Below are positions 24,217 to 32,944 of a stretch of DNA of 64,000 bases, piece after piece. Made by a program: the position numbers and the translations under genes. Source of the DNA: Brachybacterium huguangmaarense (GTDB lineage Bacteria; Actinomycetota; Actinomycetes; Actinomycetales; Dermabacteraceae); assembly GCF_025725725.1 (NCBI RefSeq), contig NZ_CP107020.1, forward strand, positions 186,001-250,000, given 5' to 3'. Each line of letters begins with the position of its first letter. Within the stretch, counting starts at the first letter, position 1. The notes under the pieces are model-generated. The model was given only the letters and a program-made list of their open reading frames with translations. It did not search any database and was not told where the DNA came from.

Positions 24217-25945
24217 GCACCGAGGCCTCGCACAGGACGCCCACGCAGTCGCGCAGCGAGAACCCGTAGCCGCCGGTCGCCGGGAAGATCCGATCCGGCG
24301 CGGGGCCGCGCTCCGTGCCCAACACGGGGTCGAGATCGAGGTCGGCGTCGAGGTCGGCGGCGGCGTCGAGGTCGGCGTCCGAGTCCACCGGCACGGTCGC
24401 GATCGTCTCGAGCCCGTCCGGCCACCGCGCCTCGACAGGCACCCCGTCGACGTCGAGCACCGCGAACCGGCTCGCACCCGTCGGTCCGGCGGGCCGCCGG
24501 GCGAGCCGCAGGCCTCCCTCATGGACCATGACGTGATGGCGCCGGCACAGCAGTGCGAGGTTCTCCAGATCGGTGTCCCCTCCCTCGGCCCAGGGCACGA
24601 GGTGGTGCGCATCCAGGTTGCGTGTCTGCTCGCAGCCGGGGAACACGCACCGCCCGTCGCGCACGCCGAGAGCGCGGCGCTGGGCGCGCGAGGCGAGGCG
24701 CCGGCTCCTGCCGAGATGCAGGACCTCTCCCTGGGCGTCGGTGACGACGAGGGCGACACGTCCCGTGCAGGTCAGGCGCTCCGCCGTCGCGGCCTCGACG
24801 GGACCGAGCCCGGCGATACCGGCACGCTGCGGACCGTCGAGCACAGGTCGCGGGGGCCGGGACGACGGACGCGACCACCTCTTCCGCCCCACCCCACCGG
24901 CAGATCCCACCGCGGGCGCTCGAGGCGTTCCCGCGGGAACGCTTCTCGCCCGAGGGTCGAGGTGCCGACGACGCGTCCGACGCGCGCGCCCGGACGCCAC
25001 CGCTCTGGTCCGAGGCGCCGCTTCGCCGGAGGACACGGCGAGCTCGACGTGCGCGGCGGCGAGCGCATCGGCCGTCACGTGCACGAGCACGAGGTGGCGA
25101 TCATCGCCCGAGCGGTCGACGGGCGCCGCATCGAGGTAGGCGCGGGCCAGCTCGACCAGGGCGTCCACCTTGCGATGCACGAGCGGCGGAGGCTCCGTGC
25201 AGACCGCACCCCGTGCCGCGCCGTCACCCACCGTCGCACCCTCGTCCCCCGTCGCGCCGGGATCGAGCACGGGGTCACGGTCGATGCCGTCGCCGGCCAC
25301 GGGGACCGTCCCGTCCCGATCCAGCGCGAGATCGAGCGCGGTGACCACCTCCGCCCCGGTCTCGGGCGGGAGCACCGCGCGGATCTCGACCATGCCGTCC
25401 TCGCGCACCCGCCAGGACGCCTCGCGGACGACCTCCTGGCCCAGCCGCGTGCCGGCCGCGGCGCGGAAGCCCGCGACGGTGCGCGCGAGCTGCGAGGCCG
25501 TCATGGCCCGGGCCAGGTCGAGCAGCGTCGACTCGTCGACCAGGCCGACCACGCGGCTCATCTCCCGCACCTTCGAGTACGAGAGCCGGCCCGCCCGGAA
25601 CTCCTCGACGGTCGCGGGCAGGTGCGCGAGGGCGCGGGAGACCCGCACGTGCTCCCGGGCGGTGGCCAGGCTCATCGAGCATGCCCACGACAGCCAGTGC
25701 GCGACGGACTTCAGTCCTGTGAACCAGCGCAGCGCCTCTCCCCGCTCGAAGGCGGCGACGAGCAGGAGCAGCTCGCACGTCGACTCGGCGATGTGCGCCG
25801 CATGGGCCTGGATGCGTGAGCCGAGTAGCTCAGCGTCCTCGCGCGGCAGCAGGGTGGGCGCGCCCGGCGGTCCGGCGTCGTCCCCCGCACCGGCGCGTGC
25901 CGTCGCCCCCGTCGTGATCGCCCGCGTGCCCGTGTTCCCCGGCAT
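24182..25945 (-). CDS. DUF222 / HNH endonuclease (13E12-repeat type), copy 1
   Basis: The 587-residue protein has the N-terminal helical DUF222 region (RIQAHAAHIAESTCELLLLV, RGEALRWFTGLKSVAHWLSW, then SYSKVREMSRVV) and a C-terminal HNH nuclease core CVFPGCEQTRNLDAHHLVPW ... ENLALLCRRHHVMVHEGG. The core keeps the Cys pairs and the catalytic His. This is the 13E12 family of mycobacteria and other Actinobacteria, of unknown role though often linked to mobile DNA. The C-terminus has acidic DxDxD repeats (24330-24390). The ATG at 25945 is chosen because GGAAGGGG (25951-25958 in complement) precedes it. It shares only fold-level similarity with the second copy at 47.8 kb. Confidence 0.85.
   Translation of the reverse strand: MPGNTGTRAITTGATARAGAGDDAGPPGAPTLLPREDAELLGSRIQAHAAHIAESTCELLLLVAAFERGEALRWFTGLKSVAHWLSWACSMSLATAREHVRVSRALAHLPATVEEFRAGRLSYSKVREMSRVVGLVDESTLLDLARAMTASQLARTVAGFRAAAGTRLGQEVVREASWRVREDGMVEIRAVLPPETGAEVVTALDLALDRDGTVPVAGDGIDRDPVLDPGATGDEGATVGDGAARGAVCTEPPPLVHRKVDALVELARAYLDAAPVDRSGDDRHLVLVHVTADALAAAHVELAVSSGEAAPRTRAVASGRARRTRRRHLDPRARSVPAGTPRAPAVGSAGGVGRKRWSRPSSRPPRPVLDGPQRAGIAGLGPVEAATAERLTCTGRVALVVTDAQGEVLHLGRSRRLASRAQRRALGVRDGRCVFPGCEQTRNLDAHHLVPWAEGGDTDLENLALLCRRHHVMVHEGGLRLARRPAGPTGASRFAVLDVDGVPVEARWPDGLETIATVPVDSDADLDAAADLDADLDLDPVLGTERGPAPDRIFPATGGYGFSLRDCVGVLCEASVLTRTRSPMPQG
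24925..24942. repeat. 18-bp perfect palindrome GCGTTCCCGCGGGAACGC
   Basis: The palindrome lies inside the DUF222 copy 1 gene. A 16-bp match (CGTTCCCGCGGGAACG) is found again at 26040-26055 in the upstream region of that same gene. An imperfect form (GCGTTCCCGCGGGGACG) lies near 23093 in the neighbouring convergent gene. Confidence 0.6.
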
Positions 25946-26038
25946 CGCCTCGCCCCTTCCGCGCGTCCCTGCGTCGTGATGCCCATCCCATCGCAGGGGT
26001 GTGACAGACGGGGCGGCGCCGCTGCACGCGCGGCGGGA

Positions 26039-26055
26039 GCGTTCCCGCGGGAACG
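26039..26055. promoter_or_regulatory. Palindrome upstream of DUF222 copy 1, possible operator
   Basis: GCGTTCCCGCGGGAACG with a perfect 16-bp core, about 95 bp upstream of the DUF222 start. It lies in the region shared with the divergent nonapeptide-repeat gene. The same word occurs inside the DUF222 gene at 24925-24942. The position fits an operator, but a chance GC-rich palindrome cannot be excluded. Confidence 0.35.
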
Positions 26056-26231
26056 TCGCGGAGGTCCGGACGGACGGCGCGATCACGCGCCGCGCCCGGC
26101 CGAGGCGCCGCAGCGCCCCGTCGACACGCTCGCCCCCGCGTGCCAGGCTGGGCACTGAGGTGGAGCAGCCGGGTCGGCCGCCCCACCTCCGCATCGGCAC
26201 ATTCCCGCAGCCGCTCACGCCAGGAGGCGCC

Positions 26232-26513
26232 ATGTCCTCACGTCATCGACGAGTCGCGTGCGAGACGTCCTTCCGGTCTCGCGGCTCCCTCGGGTCCTCC
26301 CTCGCGATCGGGTCGATCGGATCGTTCCTGTCCGTCGGATCGATCGGATCGGCGCTCTCGATCGGCTCGATCGGGTCCTTCGCCTCGATCGGCTCGGTCG
26401 GATCGTTCCTCTCGATCGGGTCGGTGGGCTCGTCGATGTCGATCTTCAGCACGGGAGGCCACGGCATGATCGGCGACCGGCCGTTCCTGCGATCCGGTCG
26501 CCGTCGCGCCTGA
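26232..26513 (+). CDS. Small nonapeptide-repeat protein (GSxGSxxSI)
   Basis: A 93-residue protein with a perfect ribosome site AGGAGG at 26222-26227 before the ATG. After a short basic head (RHRR), six unbroken 9-residue units run from residue 18 to 71. Each fits GS[LIV]GSxx[SA][IV]. The tail is basic (RSGRRRA). There is no signal peptide and no Cys beyond residue 10. The alternating small and Ile/Leu/Val residues would suit a beta-solenoid or amyloid-like stack, but this is inference. Similar Gly/Ser/Ile repeat small proteins occur in other Actinobacteria; I know of no function. It is divergent from DUF222 copy 1 and convergent with proC. Confidence 0.75.
   Translation: MSSRHRRVACETSFRSRGSLGSSLAIGSIGSFLSVGSIGSALSIGSIGSFASIGSVGSFLSIGSVGSSMSIFSTGGHGMIGDRPFLRSGRRRA
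26283..26444 (+). repeat. Six tandem 27-bp coding repeats
   Basis: Six 27-bp units, each coding one nonapeptide. The core word GGATCGATCGGATCG recurs with small changes (TCGATCGGATCG, TCGATCGGGTC, TCGGTCGGATCG). It is dense in GATCGATC-type tetramers compared with the surroundings. Confidence 0.75.
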
Positions 26514-26516
26514 GGC

Positions 26517-27380
26517 TTACTCCCCCGACATCGCCCGCGACTTCGCGGCCGCCGCCTCCATCGCCGCGGCGATGCCCGCCCGCATGCCGTGGCGGTCCAG
26601 GGCGGCGACGCCCTCGGCCGTCGTGCCGCCGGGGCTCGAGACGCCGGCGCGCGCGATCGCGGGATGGTCGCCGGACTCGATGACGAGCTGGGCGGCGCCC
26701 TTGACGGTCTGCTCGACCATGCGGGTGGCGACGGCGCGGGTGAGGCCCTGGCGCACGGCCTCGTCGATCATCGCCTCCATGAGGTAGAAGACGAACGCCG
26801 GGGCGCTGCCGGCGGCGCCGATCACGGCGTGCACGGAGCCCTCGGAGATCTCCTCGACGATGCCCGAGGCGTGCAGCAGGTCGCGCGTGAGGGCGCGCTG
26901 CTCCTCGGGCACGGCGTCGGTGAACATGAGGGCGGTGACGCCCTCCCCCACGGCCATGGGGGTGTTCGGCATCGCGCGCACGAGACGCTCGTGGCCGCCG
27001 AGGTCGCGCGTGAGGCTCTGAAGGGTCGCACCCGCCGCGAGCGAGATGACGACGGTCTCGGGTCGGAGGTGCTCGATGAGCGGCGGCAGGGTCGCGCGCA
27101 GCTGGTAGGGCTTGACGCCGATCACGACCACGTCGGCATGGGCCACATCCTCGATGGAGCCGGCGGTCGCGCCCAGGCGGTCGGCCGCGCGGCGGGAGGA
27201 CTCGTCCGAGGAGTTCACGACGCGGAGGTTCTGCGCGGTGACACCGGCCGCGAGGGCTGCGGTCGCGAACGCTCCTCCCATGGTGCCGGCGCCGACCACC
27301 ACGAGGGTCGTGGTCGACAGGTCGGGGGTGGCGTCGGTCGTCGGGTCTGCGGCGTGCGCGGTGTCGTTCATGGCATGCAC
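26517..27380 (-). CDS. proC: Pyrroline-5-carboxylate reductase
   Basis: ProC reduces pyrroline-5-carboxylate to proline. The 287-residue protein starts its Rossmann domain at LVVVGAGTMGGAFATA (about residue 26, NAD(P) loop), followed by VVVIGVKPYQL, RAMPNTPMAVGEGVTA and the C-terminal signature EQTVKGAAQLV ... HPAIARAGVSSPGGTTAEGV. The head of about 20 residues is unconserved; ATG 27380 or 27371 can serve. It is divergent from the NUDIX gene (52 bp). The rest of the proline pathway is not in the window. Confidence 0.93.
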   Translation of the reverse strand: MHAMNDTAHAADPTTDATPDLSTTTLVVVGAGTMGGAFATAALAAGVTAQNLRVVNSSDESSRRAADRLGATAGSIEDVAHADVVVIGVKPYQLRATLPPLIEHLRPETVVISLAAGATLQSLTRDLGGHERLVRAMPNTPMAVGEGVTALMFTDAVPEEQRALTRDLLHASGIVEEISEGSVHAVIGAAGSAPAFVFYLMEAMIDEAVRQGLTRAVATRMVEQTVKGAAQLVIESGDHPAIARAGVSSPGGTTAEGVAALDRHGMRAGIAAAMEAAAAKSRAMSGE

Positions 27381-27432
27381 TCTACGGGCGCCGGAGCCGC
27401 GGGCGCCCAGCGGGCGCTCCTACACTGCGGCC

Positions 27433-27885
27433 ATGTCCTCCCGCCTGCTGAGCCGCGTGCGCGGCAAGCTCGAATGGTGGGTCGTGCTCCTCACCCAGCC
27501 CCGTTTCCTGATCGGCGTGGTCGCGCTGCTCCGCTCCCCCGACGGCCGGATCCTGCTGGTCGAGAACCGCTTCTGGCGCGGCAACCGCTGGGGCTGCCCC
27601 TCGGGCTACATGAAGCACGGGGAGACGCCCGAGCGCGCTGCCGTGCGCGAGTGCCGCGAGGAGTGCGGTGTGCGGCCGCGCGACGTGCGCGTGACCCGGG
27701 TGGCCGGCGGCTCTCGGCGACGGCTCGAGATCTGGGTGACCGGCACGGTCGACATCGATGTCGCGCCGACCGCGCTCCAGCGCCTCGAGATCACGGATGC
27801 CGCGCTGCTCGAGCCCGACGAGGCTCTGCGGCGGATGCGCCGCCCGCAGGCGCACGAGGTGCGGTCGCTGCTCGCGCTCGGCTGA
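27433..27885 (+). CDS. NUDIX hydrolase
   Basis: A 150-residue protein whose Nudix box is complete: GYMKHGETPERAAVREC then REECGV (G-x5-E-x7-REUxEExGU), residues about 57-79. It hydrolyses a nucleoside-diphosphate-linked substrate that cannot be predicted from the box. The N-terminus (KLEWWVVLLTQPRFLIGVVALL) is hydrophobic but part of the first strand. Its stop lies 6 bp from the convergent small gene at 27892. Confidence 0.85.
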   Translation: MSSRLLSRVRGKLEWWVVLLTQPRFLIGVVALLRSPDGRILLVENRFWRGNRWGCPSGYMKHGETPERAAVRECREECGVRPRDVRVTRVAGGSRRRLEIWVTGTVDIDVAPTALQRLEITDAALLEPDEALRRMRRPQAHEVRSLLALG

Positions 27886-27891
27886 GCGGGC

Positions 27892-28167
27892 TCAGGCGCC
27901 CGTGCCCCAGTGCGGCGGGACGTCCCGGGCGATCCGCGCGTCGTTGCTCTCGTCGGCGCCCGGTTCGGGCCCCTCGTCGTGCAGACGGTCGGGCAGGACG
28001 GGCGCGTCGTCGGGACGGAGCCGCCGCGCGGCCTCCGGGTCGTCCCAGCTCATGGGCCGGCCCGTGATCGAGGAGACGACGACGCGGCGCGAGCCGGAGG
28101 CCCCGGCGCGCGTGCTCGGCGCGGGAGGCTCGGCGGGAGCCGGCTCGCCGCCCTCGGAGGGCCTCAC
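27892..28167 (-). CDS. Unknown 91-residue protein coupled to the helicase-like gene
   Basis: The GTG start at 28167 overlaps the stop of the 1,562-residue gene (GTGA, 28164-28167). The product begins VRPSEGGEPAPAEPPAPSTR, then has the short ordered-looking core RRVVVSSITGRPMSWDDPEAARRLRPDD and ends RDVPPHWGTGA. There is no membrane segment. The coupling and the shared strand suggest it works with the large protein; no family is recognised. Confidence 0.55.
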   Translation of the reverse strand: MRPSEGGEPAPAEPPAPSTRAGASGSRRVVVSSITGRPMSWDDPEAARRLRPDDAPVLPDRLHDEGPEPGADESNDARIARDVPPHWGTGA

Positions 28168-31100
28168 AGCCGCTCCTGATAGCGGCGGATCGCGGACGCG
28201 ATCGACACGTCGAGCAGGACCGAGCGCTTCTCGAAGCCGAGGAAGGCGCGAACCTCCGCCGCGAGCTGCTCCTCGAGGCGCGCGCGGCCGTCCGAGCAGA
28301 TGTACTCGACCACCGCGTCGAAGTCCTCGGCCCCGTAGAACGCGTGGGGCTGGCCCGCGGGGATCTGGGGGTGCGGGAGCCGATGGCGCGGAGTGCCGAT
28401 GCCGGGGGCGACGGCCGCGGCCGGGCCCTCCTGGGTGATCGCCACGAGCGCGCGCTCGACGGACTTGAGGATGCGCTCGGCCTCGCCCTCGGGGTCGATG
28501 AACAGGGCCCAGGACCAGACGCGCTCGGTGGCCCAGCCCGCGGCCTCGAGACGCTCGGCCCGCAGGCGGTCGCGCTCGCGCTGGCTCGCGGTGGCGACGT
28601 AGCGCTCCTCGTCGGTGTCGACGGCCACGAGATAGCGGCCGGGCAGGTCGGGGTGCCCGAGGGCGAGCTCGATACGGTCCTCGGTGAGCCCGTAGTCGGC
28701 CTCGACGACCAGACCCCGACGCCACAGGCGGTCGGCGAGGTCGGCCACGAGCGCACCCGCCGCGTCTGCATTGTGCTGGGGCGCAGGGATGTCATTGTGC
28801 TGGGGCGCATCGGGCGCGGGGGCATCGTCGTGCTGGGCGTCCTCGCGGTCGACGGCCGGGGCCTCGTCCTCCGTCGTCACGGCGTCGCCGGCCGCGGCCG
28901 GATCCACCGCGGTCTCGGGGGTCTCGCCGGTCTCGTCCCGGGTCTCCGCGGACTCGTGCGCCTCCGCACCCGCCTCGGCGGCCAGGGACGCATCGGCGTC
29001 CTCATCCGCACGAGCGCTCGACGGGTCGTCCTCGGCTCCCTCGGCCGTGGGCTCGGAATCCTCGAGCGCGGCTGCTGCGACGGCAGGATCATTGGCGGTC
29101 CCGTCCGCCTCCTGCTCGAGCGCATCGGCGGCCTCGTCGAGCTCGACCACGGCACTCTGCCCCGCCTCGCCGCCCTCGGTGGCGACCGTGGGAACCTCGG
29201 CCGTCGGTGGCGTCGGGGCTGCCGAGGCGGCGGGGACGGCCTCGCCGGGCTCCGGCTCGGCGGCGGCAGCGGCCTCGGCCGCCTGCTCGAGCGGATCCTC
29301 GCCGGTGTAGAGGTAGGTGAGCAGGTCGTGCAGGTCGCGGGCCCCCTGGGCACGCAGCCGGCTCGTGTCGAGGTCCTCGGTGCGCAGTCCCGAGACCACG
29401 GTGGTGCGGCCGCGCGAACGGGTCAGGGCCGAGACGATCGCCTTGCGGCCGCCCGCGCCCGACAGCGGGCCGAAGCGGTGGATGAGCCGCCCGTGCGGGG
29501 TCTTGCCGAAGCCGAGGGAGAGGATCACGTCGTCCCGGATCACGCTCGCGGCATGCTCGGCGGGCACGACCGTGAAGTACTCCGGGGAGTCGGGGTCGAA
29601 GAAGTCGCGCAACATCGGCACGACCCCGACGGTCTGCATCACGCGGTCGAGGACCGCGTGCGCGTGGGTGGGCGTGAGCGTGATGACGGCGAGCGACCGC
29701 TCGGGGCGGGTGCGGGCGTGCTCGATGACGAGGTCGGTCACGCGGCGCAGCTCGGCCTCGGTGCTCTCGACGTACTCGGCGCCGGGCATGACGGGGCCGC
29801 GGGCGCCGTCGACGAGCACGAGTCGGTCGGGCTCGCCGGCCTGGGGCGCGGGCACGGCGACCACGTCACCCGTGAGCGAGCGCCGCTGCGCGAAGGCCCG
29901 CAGGCCGCCGGTCGCGGGGTGCGGGTCGCGGCGCAGGGCGAACGAGGGGGCGACGTCGAGCACCTCGTCGAGCAGGGTCGGATCGTCCTCGCCCGCGTAC
30001 TCGAGGGCGTCGCCGACGACGACGGTCTGGGCTCCGCGGGCGATCGCGGGCAGGGCGGCCCACGTGGGCAGGCGGCCGCCGTCGGCCACGATCACGACGT
30101 CGAAGTGGCGCCCGCGCGGCACGATCTGGGGCACGAGGAACGGCGAGGCGAGCCAGGTCGGGCGGGCCCGGTACAGGATGTCCTCGTACTTGGCGGCGAG
30201 GTCCCGCACCGAGGTGGTCGAGGAGCGGGACAGCTCCGCGATGGCCGCGCGGGAGGTGTCGGGGAAGCGCTTCATCGTCGCGACGAGCACGTCGTCGCTC
30301 GCGGCGCGGACCCGGTCGGACGAGCGCGAGATGCGCTCGGCGTCGAGGCGGCGGAAGCGCTCGGCGACCATCGACAGGGAGGTGCCGTCGTAGCGAGAGA
30401 TGGTGGGCTCGGCGCCCGCGATGAGCTCCAGCACGCTGCGCCACCACGCGAGCTCGAGCTCGGCGGCCACCTGGTCCTCGCCGACCCGGCGGGCGCGCAG
30501 GTCCTCGACGAGCTCGCCGAGGCCGTCGAACGTGAGGCGCCGCAGGATGGTGGTGTGCCGGGGGATGGTCTCGAGCGAGTCGGCGTCCTCGTGCAGCCGG
30601 TCGAGCCGCGGGGCGAGCTCGTCGAAGGCGACGGAGGACAGCTCGCCGCCCTCCGGGGTGCCGGCGAGGAGCACGGCGAGCTCGTCGCACACGCCCTGGG
30701 CGCGGCGGGCCACGGTGGTCGCCTGGTCGAGGTCGGCGGGCACCCGGTGGGCGCGAGCCGTGGTCGCGCCGGGATCGGCGACCGCAGCCCAGGCCGAGCG
30801 CACGCGGCGCGCGTCGAGCAGCTCGGCGTGCACGTCGACGCCGCTGTCGGGCGATCGCAGCATCTCCTCGGCCTGGCGCACGAGGCGCCGGCGGGTGCCC
30901 CAGCCCATGTCGACGTGGTGGTCGACGCGCCACTGCTTGGTGGCGGTGGCCGCGATGAGGTCCGGGAGCGGGGCGGTGAAGACCGACGCGTGGAACACCG
31001 AGAGCACGCCGCAGACCCGCTCGAGCAGGGTCAGGCGCTCGTGGAAGGCGGTGAGGCAGGTGACGGGCGTGAGGCCCAGGTCCTCGCCGAGGGCGCGGGA

Positions 31101-32852
31101 GCGCTCGACGAGGCGCGGCAGGATGCCCTCGCGCAGCTCGTCGACGAGCTCGAGGGCGCGCGTGGCCTGGGTGTCGGTCGTGATCGTCGCGCCGAACCAC
31201 GCGGTGTCCTCGGCGGTCGTGGACAGGGCGCCGGAGGCGGCGGCCTCGCGCAGGCCGTCGGCGAAGCGCTCGCGGTCCTCCCCGATCATGCGGGCGGCGA
31301 CGTCGGCGGGCAGCCGCACGGTGGTGCGCGGCGAGGGGCGCAAGCGGGTCAGGCCCGCGAGCGCGGAGATCGCGGCGTGCGCGGAGACATCCCACGGGCG
31401 CTGGACGCGGTGCATCGCCTCGACGTGGCCCGAGAGGATCGAACGGGCCTCGCGCAGGGCGTCGGACTCCTCGAGCGGCGAGGAGGGGCGGAACGAGCCG
31501 GCCCGTCGCAGCGACATGAGCAGCGACTCGGAGGCGTTGCGCTGGAGCGCCGGATCGGGAGAGAGGTCGAACAGGAGGTCGCCGAGCTCGCGATCCTGGA
31601 CGGACTGGGCGATGCGGGCGAGGCTGCGGCGCCGCTGGGAGACGACGAGCACGCTCTTGCCGCGCGCGTTGAGCTCGGCCAGGAGGTCCACCACGAGGTC
31701 GATCGAGTCGGTGCCCGGGGGCGTGGTCAGGGCGAGGTGGCCGCCGTCGAGGACGCGGGCGAGCGCCTCCTCGTGCTCGGGGTCGATCGCGGCCACGAGC
31801 TCCTGCTCGTCGATCGCGGTGGAGGTGCCGCGGCCGGCGACGGCGAGCTCCTCCCGGGCCTCCTCGTCGCCCGCGAGCGCGGCGACGAGGTCGCTCGCGA
31901 CCCAGTCGGGCCGGTCGGTCGCGAGGTCGTCGGCGAGCGGTCCGGCGGTGTCCATGAGGTTGCCGACGACGAGGGCGTGGCTGACGCGGAAGCCGGGCAG
32001 CGGCTCGCCGAGCGCACGGAAGGCGTCGAGCACGGGGTTGGGGTCGAAGCCGTAGGGCCCGTCGGTCGTCGCGAGCAGGGCGCGGGCGTCGACCGCGACG
32101 CCGGCCTCGCGCAGGGCCCGCAGCAGCACCGGGTTCACGTCGACCGTGGCGTCGATCTCGAGGTCCACGTCCTCGCGGGCGTTGCCGCGCAGGCGCAACG
32201 TGAGGGGCCGCACGAGCACGGGGGCGTGCGGCGGCTCGCTCCCGTCGGCGGGCATCCAGGTGGCCTCGCCGATGCCGAGGTGGCACGTGGTCAGGCCGAC
32301 CTCCTCGGCCTGACGCTCGGCGGTCTCGCGGATGGCTCGGGCGTGGGTGCGGGCGTCGGCGAGCGCCCCGACCTCGCGCACGAGCGAGGACAGGCGCGTC
32401 GCGCCCCGGCCGGCGAGGAGCTGGGCGAGGCCCGACGGATGGGAGTGGGTGAGGTCGAGGACATGGTCGCCCGCGCGCATCTGGGTGAGGAAGGACGGGC
32501 CGTCGACGCTCGAGGTGACGGTGCTCGTCCAGCGGTCGAGGGCCTCCCCCACCCGGTCGGCCCGGCTGAGCGGACGGTCGTCGAGCACCGGGCGGGGCAG
32601 GCCGTCCTCGGTCTGCTCCGGCGCGATGTCCGCCCGGGTGGACCCGTTCGTGCTGCGCACGGCGATGTCGATCCCCCCGGTCGGGTGCGCGTCCGGGGCG
32701 GCAGCGGTGCGCGACGCCCTCGGGCGGTCGGCGGCGTCGCCGAGGGAGGCGCCGTCGGAGGAGCCGGCGGGCGCGGGGGGACGCACGCGATCGGCACTCG
32801 GCACGGCGTCGGCGGGGGGACGGCGCTTGGACCGGGAGAACTTCCACATCAC
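28164..32852 (-). CDS. Giant SF1 helicase-like / REase_MTES_1575-like protein with degenerate motifs
   Basis: A 1,562-residue protein. Residues 1-95 are disordered, and 120-340 resemble the N-terminal region of DUF4011-type helicases. The SF1 core starts near 360. Motif I reads LTTPPGTDSIDLV (373-385) instead of GPPGTGKT, motif II reads VIVADGGRL (920-928) instead of DEA-Q, and motif III reads VVVGDALEY (945-953) instead of GD-x-x-Q; the late SALTRSRGRTTVVS keeps the motif VI shape. Residues 1180-1365 are an acidic linker with the repeat APQHN. Residues 1366-1460 (RLWRRGLVVEADYG ... RERDRLRAERLEAAGWATERVWSW) are like MTES_1575-type nucleases, but with IELAL and VDTDEE where D and E are expected. 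ATP hydrolysis and cleavage are thus doubtful. The start is GTG 32852 or ATG 32849. Confidence 0.7.
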   Translation of the reverse strand: MMWKFSRSKRRPPADAVPSADRVRPPAPAGSSDGASLGDAADRPRASRTAAAPDAHPTGGIDIAVRSTNGSTRADIAPEQTEDGLPRPVLDDRPLSRADRVGEALDRWTSTVTSSVDGPSFLTQMRAGDHVLDLTHSHPSGLAQLLAGRGATRLSSLVREVGALADARTHARAIRETAERQAEEVGLTTCHLGIGEATWMPADGSEPPHAPVLVRPLTLRLRGNAREDVDLEIDATVDVNPVLLRALREAGVAVDARALLATTDGPYGFDPNPVLDAFRALGEPLPGFRVSHALVVGNLMDTAGPLADDLATDRPDWVASDLVAALAGDEEAREELAVAGRGTSTAIDEQELVAAIDPEHEEALARVLDGGHLALTTPPGTDSIDLVVDLLAELNARGKSVLVVSQRRRSLARIAQSVQDRELGDLLFDLSPDPALQRNASESLLMSLRRAGSFRPSSPLEESDALREARSILSGHVEAMHRVQRPWDVSAHAAISALAGLTRLRPSPRTTVRLPADVAARMIGEDRERFADGLREAAASGALSTTAEDTAWFGATITTDTQATRALELVDELREGILPRLVERSRALGEDLGLTPVTCLTAFHERLTLLERVCGVLSVFHASVFTAPLPDLIAATATKQWRVDHHVDMGWGTRRRLVRQAEEMLRSPDSGVDVHAELLDARRVRSAWAAVADPGATTARAHRVPADLDQATTVARRAQGVCDELAVLLAGTPEGGELSSVAFDELAPRLDRLHEDADSLETIPRHTTILRRLTFDGLGELVEDLRARRVGEDQVAAELELAWWRSVLELIAGAEPTISRYDGTSLSMVAERFRRLDAERISRSSDRVRAASDDVLVATMKRFPDTSRAAIAELSRSSTTSVRDLAAKYEDILYRARPTWLASPFLVPQIVPRGRHFDVVIVADGGRLPTWAALPAIARGAQTVVVGDALEYAGEDDPTLLDEVLDVAPSFALRRDPHPATGGLRAFAQRRSLTGDVVAVPAPQAGEPDRLVLVDGARGPVMPGAEYVESTEAELRRVTDLVIEHARTRPERSLAVITLTPTHAHAVLDRVMQTVGVVPMLRDFFDPDSPEYFTVVPAEHAASVIRDDVILSLGFGKTPHGRLIHRFGPLSGAGGRKAIVSALTRSRGRTTVVSGLRTEDLDTSRLRAQGARDLHDLLTYLYTGEDPLEQAAEAAAAAEPEPGEAVPAASAAPTPPTAEVPTVATEGGEAGQSAVVELDEAADALEQEADGTANDPAVAAAALEDSEPTAEGAEDDPSSARADEDADASLAAEAGAEAHESAETRDETGETPETAVDPAAAGDAVTTEDEAPAVDREDAQHDDAPAPDAPQHNDIPAPQHNADAAGALVADLADRLWRRGLVVEADYGLTEDRIELALGHPDLPGRYLVAVDTDEERYVATASQRERDRLRAERLEAAGWATERVWSWALFIDPEGEAERILKSVERALVAITQEGPAAAVAPGIGTPRHRLPHPQIPAGQPHAFYGAEDFDAVVEYICSDGRARLEEQLAAEVRAFLGFEKRSVLLDVSIASAIRRYQERL

Positions 32853-32944
32853 GCGCCTACGTTACCGGGCGCCCGCACCCGCGGGCCGCAGGCGTGCCGC
32901 GGTCCGGACGGGGCCGTGGTCACAGCCCGCGCGGCCGATCGCGG

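Noticed and set aside
26238-26467. Minus-strand frames with Asp/Arg/Ile repeats over the nonapeptide gene
   Set aside because: They are complements of the 27-bp repeats; only the plus frame has a proper AGGAGG site and start.
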